A stretch of DNA of 64,000 nucleotides from Silene conica (lineage: Eukaryota; Streptophyta; Magnoliopsida; Caryophyllales; Caryophyllaceae): NCBI GenBank assembly GCA_029255685.2, contig CM055313.2:29880579-29944578 (forward strand), given 5' to 3'. The translations under genes were made by a program, and so were the position numbers. Positions 11,421-22,029 of this stretch are shown here, in pieces. Below the pieces are notes generated by a model, which had not been told where the DNA came from, did not search any database, and saw only the letters and a program-made list of their open reading frames with translations. Each line of letters starts with the position of its first letter. Position 1 is the first letter of the stretch.

Positions 11421-11952
11421 CAGGGGCAAATCTAGGACTAGTTCATAGGGGGTGCAAAAATTTAACAATGATTTCGGGGATGAGAACTAAAATTTTACAC
11501 ACAAGAAAATCATGAGGCAAAAGTAAAACACAATTTAAAAAATAGATCTAAATAATTCAAGAGACTATAAATAAAATATTTTGTATAAATTTGTTAGTAT
11601 ATACTCCCGTTCATATGTTTACACTCTCTTTATTTTGTGAGGGAGAAATAAGAAAAGTGTAAACATATGATGAGACGGAGGGGGTAGCTCTTTAATGTGA
11701 AAAGACTGCGTTTTATAATATATTTCAAATAATTGTAGTTAAATAAGAAGATATTTGAAAGTCACAAAATTAAAAGTACAACATTAAATAGCATTAACTA
11801 TGGGGATTGAACACATGACCACACGAATAGAAACTAGTATCTAACCACTACACCACTAAATATTTAATAATTTTTATTGAAACTAATTTGTAAATATTTC
11901 ATAAGAAGGGGGTGCACGTGAACCCGCTGCACCCACGCCAAAAACGCCACTG
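11421..11952. mobile_element. hAT-type MITE with perfect 8-bp target duplication
   Basis: It is flanked by ACGACAAT on both sides (11413-11420 and 11953-11960), the 8-bp duplication expected of hAT transposons. The left end is CAGGGGC; the right end, complemented, reads CAGTGGC. Subterminal GGGGGTGCA-like tracts occur at both ends (GGGGGTGC at 11449 and 11909). No transposase frame. It is 532 bp long, including a nested Stowaway. Confidence 0.85.
11604..11684. mobile_element. Stowaway-like MITE (81 bp) nested in the hAT-type MITE
   Basis: The inverted repeat starts CTCCCGTTCATATGTTTACA and ends with its complement-like TGTAAACATATGATGAGACGGAGGGGG (split here by small mismatches). It is flanked by the TA dinucleotide on both sides (11602-11603 and 11685-11686), typical of Stowaway (Tc1/mariner) MITEs. 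It is almost a pure fold-back with little internal sequence. Confidence 0.75.
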
Positions 11953-11960
11953 ACGACAAT

Positions 11961-12596
11961 GTTAAAGATATTTGTTTATAATTAATGTTGTCTTGGTGAT
12001 AACACTGTTGTAGAGGAAGATGCTTTTCATAGGCATGCTCTTGTCGTAATGTAGATGGTTTTCCTGGACCTTTTTGTGGGGAAAAAAGTGTAACTCCAAC
12101 GTATACACTAAAAATTAGATAACGTACTCTCCATAGATTGTCATGGTGGGTGGTGCGAATTCATGGTGGTCAGAATAAGAGAGGTGGAGCAGGGAGGCTG
12201 GGACAGAGGTGAGATGATGTCGGAGCGCAAAGAGTATGTCGTAGGTTGGGAAGGGAAGGAGAGGCGTGGATAATTGCTTCTGGGGGTTGAAAAAATGATA
12301 AAGGTAAAATTGTAAAATACGTATGTGAAAGAGTAAAATCCGTATGTGAAAAAGTACGACCCTTTTTAATACACCACTAGTATTACTACTTTTTACTAAT
12401 TCAACTTTTCTGGCAAGTTTTTTATTCTGTTTTTTTTATTACAGCTTCTTTTTAAGATATTATTAAAGACGTGTGTTGGGTCAACAGATAGCAAATTACT
12501 ACTCAGAAATACATTTGCAGTTTAGCACTCATATCTCCTCTCCACTGTCTTACATTGCTCCCACAAAAACTACAACTACCGTTACTTCGAACAATA
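11961..12596 (+). promoter_or_regulatory. Upstream region of the NLR gene
   Basis: 636 bp between the hAT-type MITE and the NLR start codon. It includes a purine-rich stretch (12,180-12,260) and a near-duplicate pair TACGTATGTGAAAGAGTAAAA / TCCGTATGTGAAAAAGTAC (12,318-12,358). I see no certain TATA box. It presumably carries the promoter and 5' untranslated sequence. The MITE insertion places it about 640 bp upstream of the ATG. Confidence 0.4.
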
Positions 12597-13738
12597 ATGA
12601 CCGAAATCGGGATCAGTTTTGCTGAAAAACTAATTGAAGTGGTGGGGTCTGAGGCCATCAGAGAGATTTGCTCACTATGGGGATACAAATCTGAGCTTGA
12701 CGACCTCAAAGACACCATCACCACAGTCACAAAAGTGCTCCTTCATGCCGAGTCTAAGAATAAACTCTCCCATGAAGCACAACACTATATTCAAAAGCTC
12801 CAGGATGCTGTTTATGATGCTGATGATTTGTTTGATGAGTTTCATACTCTAGCTGAGCTTAAGCAGCACAATAAGGATGCTAAACTATCTGAAAAGGTAC
12901 GCAACTTGTTTTATCCAAAGAAAAATAGCATTAGTATGGCCTACTCTATGTCTCGCGAGGTTAAGAAGATTAACAAGAAATTGGAAGGCATTACTAGTAA
13001 TCATAACATATTTGGGTTTAGTGTTGACTCCCGCTTTATCAGGGAGCGGAGGGAGGACACTTGTGCTTACGTGTATTCTGATGAGGTTATTGTCGGGAGA
13101 GAGTGCGATCTTAATAAGATTGTCAATATGCTTTTAGATTCTAGTTCCCAAGATAGAGTGTCCTTCTTCTCTATAGTGGGCGTTGGTGGGTTGGGGAAAA
13201 TCACGCTTGCCAAACTTGTGTTTAATGATGATAGAGTCTCTACTGAGTTTCCTTTGAGGTTATGGACATGTGTGTCTGACGAAAATGTGGAGGAATTTCA
13301 AGTGAAAAAAGTTCTTGCTAAGATTTTAGAATCAGCTTTTGATGACAAACATGATGGTTTAACTATGGATTTGGTACATAGGAAACTACTAGGTATTCTT
13401 GGAGGGAAGAAGTGCTTGATAGTTCTAGATGATGTATGGAACGAAGATCGTGAGAAGTGGTTTGGTTTAAGAAAATTCTTAATGAGTTGTGGAGAAGGAA
13501 GTAGGGTTTTGGTAACGACACGTTCTGAAAGGACTACAATGGTGGTTGATGAGGAGTATATATATGAGCTACAAGAACTATCTCCTGAAATTTCATGGCG
13601 TTTATTGAGATAACAACATTTGGGGAAAAGGAGGGACAAGATGTGAATTCTTTTGAAATGATTAAGCTTGGTCGGAAGATTGTTGCACAATGTTGTAATG
13701 TTCCTCTGGCTATTAAGGTTGTGGGTATAAGTTTTATA
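12597..13738 (+). pseudogene. CC-NBS-LRR (CNL) disease-resistance gene, 5' half, disrupted
   Basis: NLR proteins are intracellular immune receptors. The start is MTEIGISFAEKL (an ATG 14 codons into the longest frame); the extra upstream codons do not look like protein. Order: Rx-type coiled coil (residues 1 to about 130, with a DADDLFDEF EDVID-like motif near 74-82), then the NB-ARC domain with a P-loop near 194-203. There GGLGKITLA has Ile where the family has the Mg-binding Thr/Ser. Kinase-2 VLDDVW is at about 276-281, and RNBS-B SRVLVTTR at about 301-308. A one-base shift near 13,608 leads to a stop at 13,611-13,613. The shifted frame continues to a GLPL-like NVPLAI motif and then into foreign DNA. 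The LRR half lies at 47,432-49,117, so about 34 kb of retroelements split the gene and a few hundred codons (ARC2, first LRRs) are missing. Confidence 0.9.
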
Positions 13739-14572
13739 TGAATTATTGTAATTGTATTGCTTAATTAGAAAAGATTACATAGGTTAGTTTATATAGAGAA
13801 TACATAGGCATGACTAAGATACATTTACAAGAGTTTGAGGTAAACTAGGAAACAAATATTAACAAAGTATAGAATAAAGTAAATGTGGAAAATGCACACA
13901 AATCATACGCATGAATCGTGTGATTTGTTCCTGGAATATAGCTTCACCATCTTTGAATTATTGACTTGATTTGTTTCCATCTTTGACATGGTTTCTATCT
14001 TTAACATTCCCGCTCAAGATGGACGGGCGATAGCGAAGGCCAATCTTGGAAGAAAGCAATAAGAACCGTGGTTTATGTAGGGGTTTAGTGAGAGTATCGG
14101 CTAGTTGGTCAGACCCATTGATGTGTTGGACTTGAATGTAATCGTTGCGAATTTGTTCTTTGACGAAGTGAAACGCGAGTGCAACATGTTTCATTCTTTA
14201 GTGAAAAACGGGATTGGCGGAATAGGTGGTTGTGCTTAAATTGTCACAGTATATCTTTGGGGGTCTGGTGGACGAGATGCCGAGTTCCAAGAGGAGGTTT
14301 TGGGAGCCAAATGAGCTTGGCAGTGGTGCTAGCAACGGCCCTAAACTCAGCTTCGGTGGAGGAGCACGAAACGGCCTTTTGTTTCTTCGCTGACCAAGAG
14401 ATCGGGTTGCTCCCTAATTAGATTATGTAGCCAGTAGTGGAAAGATAATCTTGAGGATCACCTCCCCAATCAGCATCACAAAATGCGTGAAGACAAAGTG
14501 GTGTCGAGTTCGTAAGTTGGATGCCAAGGTGTATGGTTCCATTAAGGTATCGAAGAAGTCTTTTAAGGGCAC
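13739..14572 (-). mobile_element. Copia remnant G: LTR plus RNase H 3' end
   Basis: On the minus strand a decayed RNase H region ([28 protein letters not shown]) and a TKPLHKPRF-like C-terminus (frame 13,958-14,194) are followed by a CTTGAGCGGGAA polypurine tract. An LTR starting TGTTAAAGAT at 14,006 then extends to about 13,739. One stop interrupts the RNase H frame. The left LTR border in the NLR is uncertain (13,722-13,739). The element is cut at about 14,570, where it meets gypsy B tail sequence through a GCAC microhomology. It is a different copia lineage from A, C, D and E, with a short LTR of about 270 bp. Confidence 0.75.
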
Positions 14573-16143
14573 AAGAATGCATCGGAGAGGAAGTTGGTAA
14601 AATTCCTCCTACTCTTTCTTCTTATTCCTTCCTTTTCATTTTTCATATTTATATATGGAGGAGGATGGGATTATGTGATGATGGGTGTTCCTTTGGGGAA
14701 CCGTTTTGGATTTGGTTTTGTGCATCTATGTGTTGGTAGGATACCTTGCATTTAGTTTAGAGTAGGCATTTAGTTTTATTATGGAATATGCATTATAACA
14801 TGTAAATATGTAGTTTGCATTCATGGCATGTAGTTTCTTTTAGTTAGTTTTGTTTTTGAAAACCCCTAAGGGAGAATTATGTCAAAAATACCTAGGCCTT
14901 TACAAATTTTCTTTCGGCTCGTAACTTTGTTTATCTAGAATAGTTTTGAATCACCCTATTTAGTGCCTTTCTAGTATCTTTCATGTCATTTTCCGTTACT
15001 AAGTCAAAGGTTTGCATGTGAGTCACCTCGTTCAACCCCATTGTGTTAAGGAGTGTGGATTAGATAGTCTTGGTGACCTTGTTAGGCTAGGTTGGATGGC
15101 AATTCTTAAGAAGTTTTTGATTTTTTTATGCTCAATTCACTTATTTTGTTTTTGGAAACCTTGATTTTGAAAAGTGAAAAAAAGAAACCTCTAAAAAAAA
15201 TTATTACTGAATAAAATCTTGTGGTTTGGGTAAAGGCTATCACTTTGATGTGCTTTTGGGGGAAGGCCAATACCTTGGTTTCCCACTTGGCCTGGTCGTG
15301 AATTCGACCTCCCCGAAGACAGAGTGAATGTCACCCGACAAGCTAACATCAAGAGTTTAACCGGTTGCCTAATAAGCGATTGGCGAAAACAAAGGGTGTT
15401 AGCACGCGTGGGACAAGCCCCATCCGAACCATTTGAGAGAAAAAAGAAAAAAAAAAAAAAAAACAAATATATTTGAGCATTTTGGGTTTTTCCAACCTTT
15501 GTGAATTGATTTGAGCATTTTATTTCAAAGACCTTCTTACTTATGCCATTCTTTCTAGACGGACTTGGGACGAACCATGACTCTTGCTTGAGAAGAGTCT
15601 AGACCGTGTAATCCTTTACTTCTAAGAATAGTGGGGATTCCCTTCCATTTCATCTGATCGCCTTTGACAAAGTAGTTGGAAGATGCATTCGAGAGTAGCC
15701 TAGACTTGCACTATTTTAGGGGGTGATTCGTAGCTATCCTTGTAGACCTAGTCACTTGTCGAATTAATATTTGAAAGGAATATGTGTTTTTGTGTGATTT
15801 TCCACTAGGTAGTGATCGCCACCTAGATGAGGAAGGTGGCATTTCCTTTTGACCGGTGCATCCTATTTCTACCTTATGTTTGAGCTTAGGATGCATCACA
15901 ATTTTGTGCAAGATCCAACTTGCCTTGCGAGTTGTGCTTTACCTCATGAGCACGATTACGTGAGTTGAAGGGGCGTTAAGTGCGCTAATACTCATGCGGC
16001 TAGTTAATTTAGTAGAATTAGGTCCTTTTTAGTTAGTTTCCTTTTTGTTTGTTTTGTTCTTGTAGTTCCTTTCTTGTGCCCCTGTTTCTTGACTTGGAGT
16101 TGTGCTTACTCTAGGACGAGTAAGGGTTTAGTGAGGGGAGATT
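14569..16143 (+). repeat. Extra copy of the gypsy B 3' tail, fused to B's left LTR
   Basis: This 1.57-kb block matches 44,107-45,686, the noncoding region between the env-like ORF and the right LTR of B, base for base apart from scattered differences. It includes the polypurine tract (GAGGGGAGAT at 16,133-16,142) next to the LTR. An internal 3' tail to the left of the left LTR means the LTR is shared with a second, mostly deleted B copy (a tandem arrangement). A poly-A/T-rich patch is at 15,437-15,465. The small frames here are shared with the other copy but do not look like protein. Confidence 0.85.
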
Positions 16144-17888
16144 TGATAACTACATTATTGACCCTATTTTCATCGCTATTTCCCTTCACTTTGTCTAGAT
16201 TTTATATCGGTTTTCCCGTCTTTATCCTCTTTTTAGCCTTAAATATCGTCGCATGCTATTTTCATGTGCTTTCTATGTTTTTGTAGCATTGTCATGTTAT
16301 TCTAGATAATTTGGGGACTTAACGGAAGTGCCGGGAAGCTTACGAGTCGAGAAAACAAGCTTTAGAAGCATTATGGGTGTATCTCGCTCGATGCCGGGCG
16401 TATTTCAGACAGTAGGGTGTTTCTACACCCACCCAAAAATCAATCCTAGGCGCAATTCAGGCAGTCGGGTGTTATAACACCTGACTGCCCAAGTTACACC
16501 CAAGAAGAAGCAAGGAAAGGACAAAAAGAACTCGCCGGGCGTAACTCAAGGCCATCCGGCATAACTCGACCACGGCCGGCGTTCGTTACGCCGGATGGAC
16601 CTATTTTCGCGTTTTTCTTCGTTGTTCTTAAGTGGGCTTTTAACCCCACTTGGGCCTTTTGTATATATACCTCTTTTATGATTTTTGTAAACTTATCATC
16701 TTACATACCATACCTTAGGCTTACAACATATCTCATAACATCTTACCTTAGTATTTTTCATAAGTGATTAGGAAGCAAGTAATTTAGGGTTTGTGTTCTT
16801 GGGTGATTTGTTCATCCATTTTCCGATCAACATTGTTCATGTTATTTTGGTATTGCAATCTTTCTTTTAATCTTTCCTTTAATGTTATTTAGTTGTTTAT
16901 TTCTTCTCATTTACTCTTTTCATATCACTTTTCTTACTTGCTAGTTTGTTCATCAACCCTAGACATTGTTGCTTGATCGTATGTTATTTACTTCTAGTTT
17001 GATCAAAATCATGTTTGCTATCATTAGATCGTATTTCTTTGTTAGTCTCGAAATCCTAAGTATGAGTAGTGAGTAGACCCCCTTCTAGGGGGGTGGTTTG
17101 ACCTAACACATGTTGATTTCTTAAAGTGGTTAGATTGTTTGGTTGTAAAAGGTGTAGGGATTGAGGATTACCATGGGGTTTGACTAGATTATGGTTTGGC
17201 GTGGGGACCTTGAAATGGGAAACTCTTTGACCCTTGACCATCAATGAGAATTGATTAGGTTTAGGAGTTGACCTCCCTTGTAAGACTAGTTGTCGACCTA
17301 GGTTGAACCCGAGAGGGGGAATTTAGGTTGGGCACTCATGGTTTTCGGTTTGAAATCGAACCTCGAAAGAGGGAGTGGGAAGACCAGGAGGTGACGCGTT
17401 TTAGACCCTTTGGCTTAGGAAAGAGGTGGTTGAGGTTTGGCCAACTTTAGTCATCTTGACCCTAGAGACCGGAGGAGCCCAACTCATGAACCCGAGAGGG
17501 GTATGGGTTGGCATATCTAGTGTTACCAAGTGAACCCGAGAGGGGGGCTTTGTACGAATTAGAGGCGTTTCCACTCGTTCCCATCACCTAAAGCAACCGA
17601 ACGCGTAACTACTAAAGGAAGTCATGAGTGTCACGGTTAAATCACCTCCTATACCTTTTTATATCTGAGTAAACCATTCTTAGTTTGTTTAGTCTATTAC
17701 TTTAGTTTATCTTGTTACTTCCAATTTGTTAGAATAGTTCTTAGTTCAAAACAACTTCCAACATTGCTAGACTTAGCTAAACACGAAGGTAAAACGAGAG
17801 GTACTTAACAAATTACTCCCTGTGGACCGACCCTCGATTATTTGCTACGATTTACCGTACACTTGCGAGGCTAATTTTCAAGCTATCA
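16144..17888 (+). repeat. Gypsy B left LTR
   Basis: A 1,745-bp LTR. It contains a block of nested palindromes at 16,385-16,605, a TATA-box candidate TATATATA at 16,672-16,679 just downstream, and three copies of TGAACCCGAGAGGGG (17,304, 17,488, 17,531) in the distal part. No coding frame. Confidence 0.9.
16460..16601 (+). promoter_or_regulatory. Palindrome block upstream of the B LTR TATA box
   Basis: A 30-bp near-perfect palindrome (16,460-16,489; arms GGCAGTCGGGTGTTA and TAACACCTGACTGCC) is followed by a hairpin whose arms are GGCCATCCGGC (16,550-16,560) and GCCGGATGGACC (16,590-16,601). The block lies 70-210 bp upstream of the TATATATA at 16,672, an enhancer-like position. The same block occurs in the right LTR at 46,002-46,142. 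Confidence 0.75.
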
Positions 17889-17894
17889 AGTTTT

Positions 17895-17912
17895 TGGCGC
17901 CGTTGCCGGGGA
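17895..17912 (+). other. Gypsy B primer-binding site
   Basis: TGGCGCCGTTGCCGGGGA six bases after the LTR end. This is the usual Athila/Tat-type site for priming minus-strand DNA synthesis with a tRNA 3' end. Confidence 0.85.
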
Positions 17913-18003
17913 GTAACGGATTGATATCTCTTTGTTAGATCTTAGTTTAGCCTAAGTCACTTTTTTTCACTAATCCTTTGAATCGAGTGTGTAGGTTTCT
18001 TGT

Positions 18004-20162
18004 ATGAGCAGACGATCACGCCGTCTACCGCCTCTATACCCGATAGACAAGGTGATCGAAGCTACGGCAAGGAGACTAAATACTTTGAGGAAAAATGGGT
18101 TGATAGAAGTTCCAATTGAAGGAACGATAGAGGAAGTAACATTGCCCGGAGAAAGTTCCCAACCTTTGCCCTTTGAGAATCCCTTCTACATTCTGGAAGA
18201 GATCACAATGGTTGAACCCGAGCCCGTTGCTATGAGAGATCGGTTGGCTCCCAAGACGCTTGTTAACCCAAGCATTGTCAAGCCCCCAATTCAAGCTAAT
18301 AATTTTGAATTGAAGGCCACTTTGCTATAATTAGTCCAAGGAAACCAATTTGGAGGATGAGCCACCGAAAACCCCAATGAGCACATAAATGATTTCCTTT
18401 ATAGTTGTGAAATGCACAAAGCTAACGGAGTTAGTGATGATGCTCTCCGCCTTAGGCTTTTTCCGCACTCTTTGAGAGGAAGTGCTAAAGAGTGGCTAAA
18501 GAGTTGTGAGCCGGAGTCGCTAAGCACTTGGGATGACGTCTCTAAAGCTTTCCTCAATAAGTATTTTCCACCACAAAGAACCGCAAGAATCAAGAGTGAG
18601 CTCCAAGGTTTCACACAACTTGAAGATGAGACACTTTATGAGGCTTGGGAAAGGTACAAGGCCTTGCAAAGATTGTGCCCGCACCATGGGATCGGAGAAG
18701 ACGAACTCATCAACAATTTCTACGAAGGCTTAAACAACGAAATGAAGATGAACCTCGACTCCGGTTCCGGTAAAGGAGCACTTGACAAGATCGATCACAA
18801 AACGGCAAAAGAATTGATTGAAGAAATGGCCTCTAGGACTTTCCATTGGAGCCATGACCGACATAAAAGGAAAGGAAAATCAAGTGTTGAGACGGCTGGC
18901 AATCTAGAGGTCAAGGGATTAATCGATGAATTGAAGCAACAAGTTGCTTTATTAAGTGCAAACAAGGGCCCAAGCAACACTTCAAACAATTCTTGTTCGA
19001 GCCGACAACAAGTATTTTATTGTGACTTTTGTGGGGATCAAGGACATTCACCCAATGAGTGTCACTTGATAGGAGGAGATATAAGCGGAATGGAACAAGT
19101 AAATGGCTTGTGGGAATCAATTCCGGCACAACGAGCTTTCAACAACAATCAATACCACCCCGGATTGAGGAACCACCCAAATTTTTCTTACAACTCTCAA
19201 AATGTTCAAAACCCAAATTTCCAATCCAAATCACAACAAAACCCGAACTTCCAAGCTCAAAAATCAAATTCAACATTTAACAATGCACCTCCCAGATTTC
19301 AAGGGAAAACTTTTGCATCAAGACCACCATTCCAATCACCCAACCAACCATTTCAATCACCAAACCAACAATTCCCCCAACAAAACTAACAACCATTCCA
19401 ACAACAACAAACCCAACAATCTTTCCAACAACAAACCCAACCCAAGACTAACCTTGAGACAATGATGGAACATTTAATGACAAATCAAAACCAATTCATA
19501 ACCAATTCCAACCAAAAACAAGAAGATACAACCACATCCATAAACCAATTGCGGAGTCAAATGCAAGCTTCTCAACGAATGACCGATAACCAAATTTCTC
19601 AACTAGCCACTCAATTGGGTAACTTGCAAGGTCCCAACGGAAGATTTTCGGGTAAGACCGAGGAAAACCCAAAAACCGTAAACTCCATACACTTGAGAAG
19701 TGGTAGAGAATTAGATGTCCGAACACCATTGAAGAAGAGAAAGAGTAGTGGTAGTCAACAAGAGAAGGTTGTTGTTGAGCCTAGAAAGGAAGCGGAGGAC
19801 GAACTTGTGGAGATAGTGGTGGAAACACCAATGATGGTTGATGAGCCAAAGAAGGTAGTTGAAGAACCAAAACCAAGTGTTGTCAAACCCTATGTGCCAC
19901 AAATCCCATTTCCACAAAGGTTGGCAAGAGCAAAGCTTGAGCAAAAATATGGAAAGTTCTTGGACATGTTGAAGGATGTGAACATCACCATTCCATTCCT
20001 TGATGCCATCAAGGAAATCCCGACCTATGGCAAATTCTTGAAGGAATTGGTGTCCAACAAGAATTCCTTGAATACTTTTCAAACGGTGAACGTGTCTAAA
20101 GAATGTAGTGCCATCCTAATGAATGAAGCTTCCACCAAGCTTGAAGACCCCGGGAGTTTTTC
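18004..20162 (+). pseudogene. gag: Gypsy B gag (capsid/nucleocapsid), interrupted by copia D
   Basis: One frame from ATG 18,004, with stops at 18,328, 18,358 and 19,387 but no net frameshift. Around residues 140-230 is the retrotransposon gag core (LRLFPHSLRGSAKEWL, FLNKYFPP). A zinc knuckle CDFCGDQGHSPNEC follows near residue 345. Then comes a Q/N-rich stretch and a proline/charged linker ending in LRSGREL and IPFPQRL motifs seen in Athila polyproteins. The frame breaks at 20,163 where copia D is inserted and resumes at 29,075 with the protease region. Confidence 0.9.
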
Positions 20163-20163
20163 A

Positions 20164-21163
20164 TATGGGGAATAATCATGTATTCACCCTAAAAATTCCA
20201 AGATTATAACGAAAATTACATATGCGAATATGGTCTTAAGATGAAAAACATGAAAAGAGTACAACCTTAGGTCCTTTGCGCGAATGACCTAAGAACAGGA
20301 ATTAATGGAAATTCCCTCCTATAACTTGCACCCAAGACCCGTCTGAGATGATGCCGCGTGTGCTAGAAAATGCTCTCCAATTGCCTTGCAATATGGGGAG
20401 AGTTATTGTGAGGTTTTGATGTGAGATCTAGGTTTTGGGAAAAGACAGTTCTCAAAACCCTAGTTTTTCTTGAGATCAATAATACCAGTCAGAAGAATGA
20501 GTAGTCTGACAAAAAGAGAGTCCCTCTCTATTTGTAATACTCACTCGGCCGAAATAGGTCAAAGGTGAGAGTGGGCTTTCCACTCTTACCTTATTCTCTT
20601 GCGTGATTCAACCCTAATGCTAAAATATGATTCGCGGGATTTAATTATAAATCGCATACACGTTATCAGATATTAATGTAGTCGATACATTAATAATGGT
20701 CTGACAAAAATACAATATTGTATAATTAGGTCAATTAATATAACTGCTTATATTTATACACGAATTCAATATTTAATTAAATATAACCGTTTATATTTAA
20801 TTTACGAATTAATCATGTAATCCGTATTCGCTAAAAATTATTTAATCCGTATTAAATAATAATCTCAACATCTCATTGACTAATTTAATAGTCAATATCT
20901 CTGACTAACTGTTTAGTCATATCCGGCATAAATGTGACTGTACTTTAATACCTTCACATCTCTCAAACGTGTCCTATAGGTGTGACGTATAGGGACTAGT
21001 TGATCACCGCCATCCGAATGATAATAACTTCAAACTTATCTAGCAAGCCAACCGTTATCGATAAACGTGGATCAACTGATAATAATACTGAAGTATGCCC
21101 TTGTGATCCTTTAAGAGATTTAATAAGTCATTGTACTAACTGTCAAGGACACTAGCCCCAACA
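20164..21163 (-). repeat. Copia D 3' LTR
   Basis: 1,000 bp. On the minus strand it starts TGTTGGGGCTAGTGTCC after the polypurine tract ACAAGTGGGAGAT and ends near GATTATTCCCC. Compared with the other LTR, its outermost bases have changed (TATGGGG against TGTAGGG). Confidence 0.85.
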
Positions 21164-22029
21164 ATCTCCCACTTGTCCTTACAAGGGTATGTGCAATGAC
21201 GTTATCACACTACATGTGGAGGACACCAGCTCCAACAAACTCCCACTTGTCCGTACAAGTGTAGGTGCGATAACCGATTCTCATATCCTTCTAAAATTTA
21301 TCCCACTCAATGTAAAACAGTTTGCAAATTTGTATTCGCAAAGGTCGTATTTTACAATCGATTTGTATCAAGAGTGGTTTCCCCGACTAGAGAGTCACTT
21401 AACTGATAAAAGAAATCTGTATTCGAGCATGTCCATGCATTTCAGTTACTACTCCTCGAGTGGCCCTGAGAAATGATAAAATCCTGATAAGAGTTTGGAT
21501 ATTTCCCTCAACTCGAATCCTGCAGATGTAAGCGCAGCATGAAATAACCCAGAAAAAATCCTCTTGGTCCCTGTTACGGAAGACCGTGGGAAAGAAACCA
21601 AAGTTACCCAAAACTGCCTTAATCTCAAGAGACAGTTGAAAGTCAAAAGACTCGACTCTAAGGAACACTATGGAGGTCCTATCCACGACCTGGCACCCAA
21701 TTTTATAAAACATTTGGGACTCCATAACGTTGTCACGGGGTGTCCTACGAGATATCTGTATAACTCGCCTTTGTGATTGGTCAGTCAACTGTTTGACTTA
21801 TGGCTCGTTGAACCCACCATCAACCAACGTCACAAAATGATTACCTGAGTTATCAGCTCAAGTGGGTAATGAAGGACTAAAAATGATGTGATGTTAATCA
21901 GTTCACTTTGTGGTGATCAAAATTGGTGTACAATTCCACATGAAAAACAAAACATAAAATTATCATAACGATGAGGTTGTAATAGAGTACACAAGAAAAT
22001 GAATTATAACATGTATTCATAAAAGAGTA
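21164..22029 (-). other. Copia D 3' noncoding region with doubled polypurine-tract/LTR-start unit
   Basis: No coding frame. On the minus strand it carries the conserved core GGCCACTCGAGGAG (21,425-21,465) shared with A and C. It then has two polypurine-tract units: ACAAGTGGGAGTTTGTTGGAGC (complement of 21,228-21,250) followed by about 60 bp of LTR-start-like sequence, and then the functional ACAAGTGGGAGATTGTTGGGG at the LTR border. Confidence 0.75.

Noticed and set aside
12555-12596. Longer NLR start with 14 extra residues
   Set aside because: There is no ATG (CTG at best) and the residues do not resemble NLR N-termini. MTEIGIS is the natural start.
14521-14739. Small frame shared with 44,059-44,277 (GRAQECIGEEVGKIPP-like peptide)
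   Set aside because: It lies in the duplicated 3' noncoding tail of B, and the identity is explained by the duplication. In the left copy it starts in unrelated copia G sequence.
16074-16286. Frame with two hydrophobic segments (also 45,617-45,847)
   Set aside because: It spans the polypurine tract and LTR border of B. The hydrophobicity comes from T-rich DNA.
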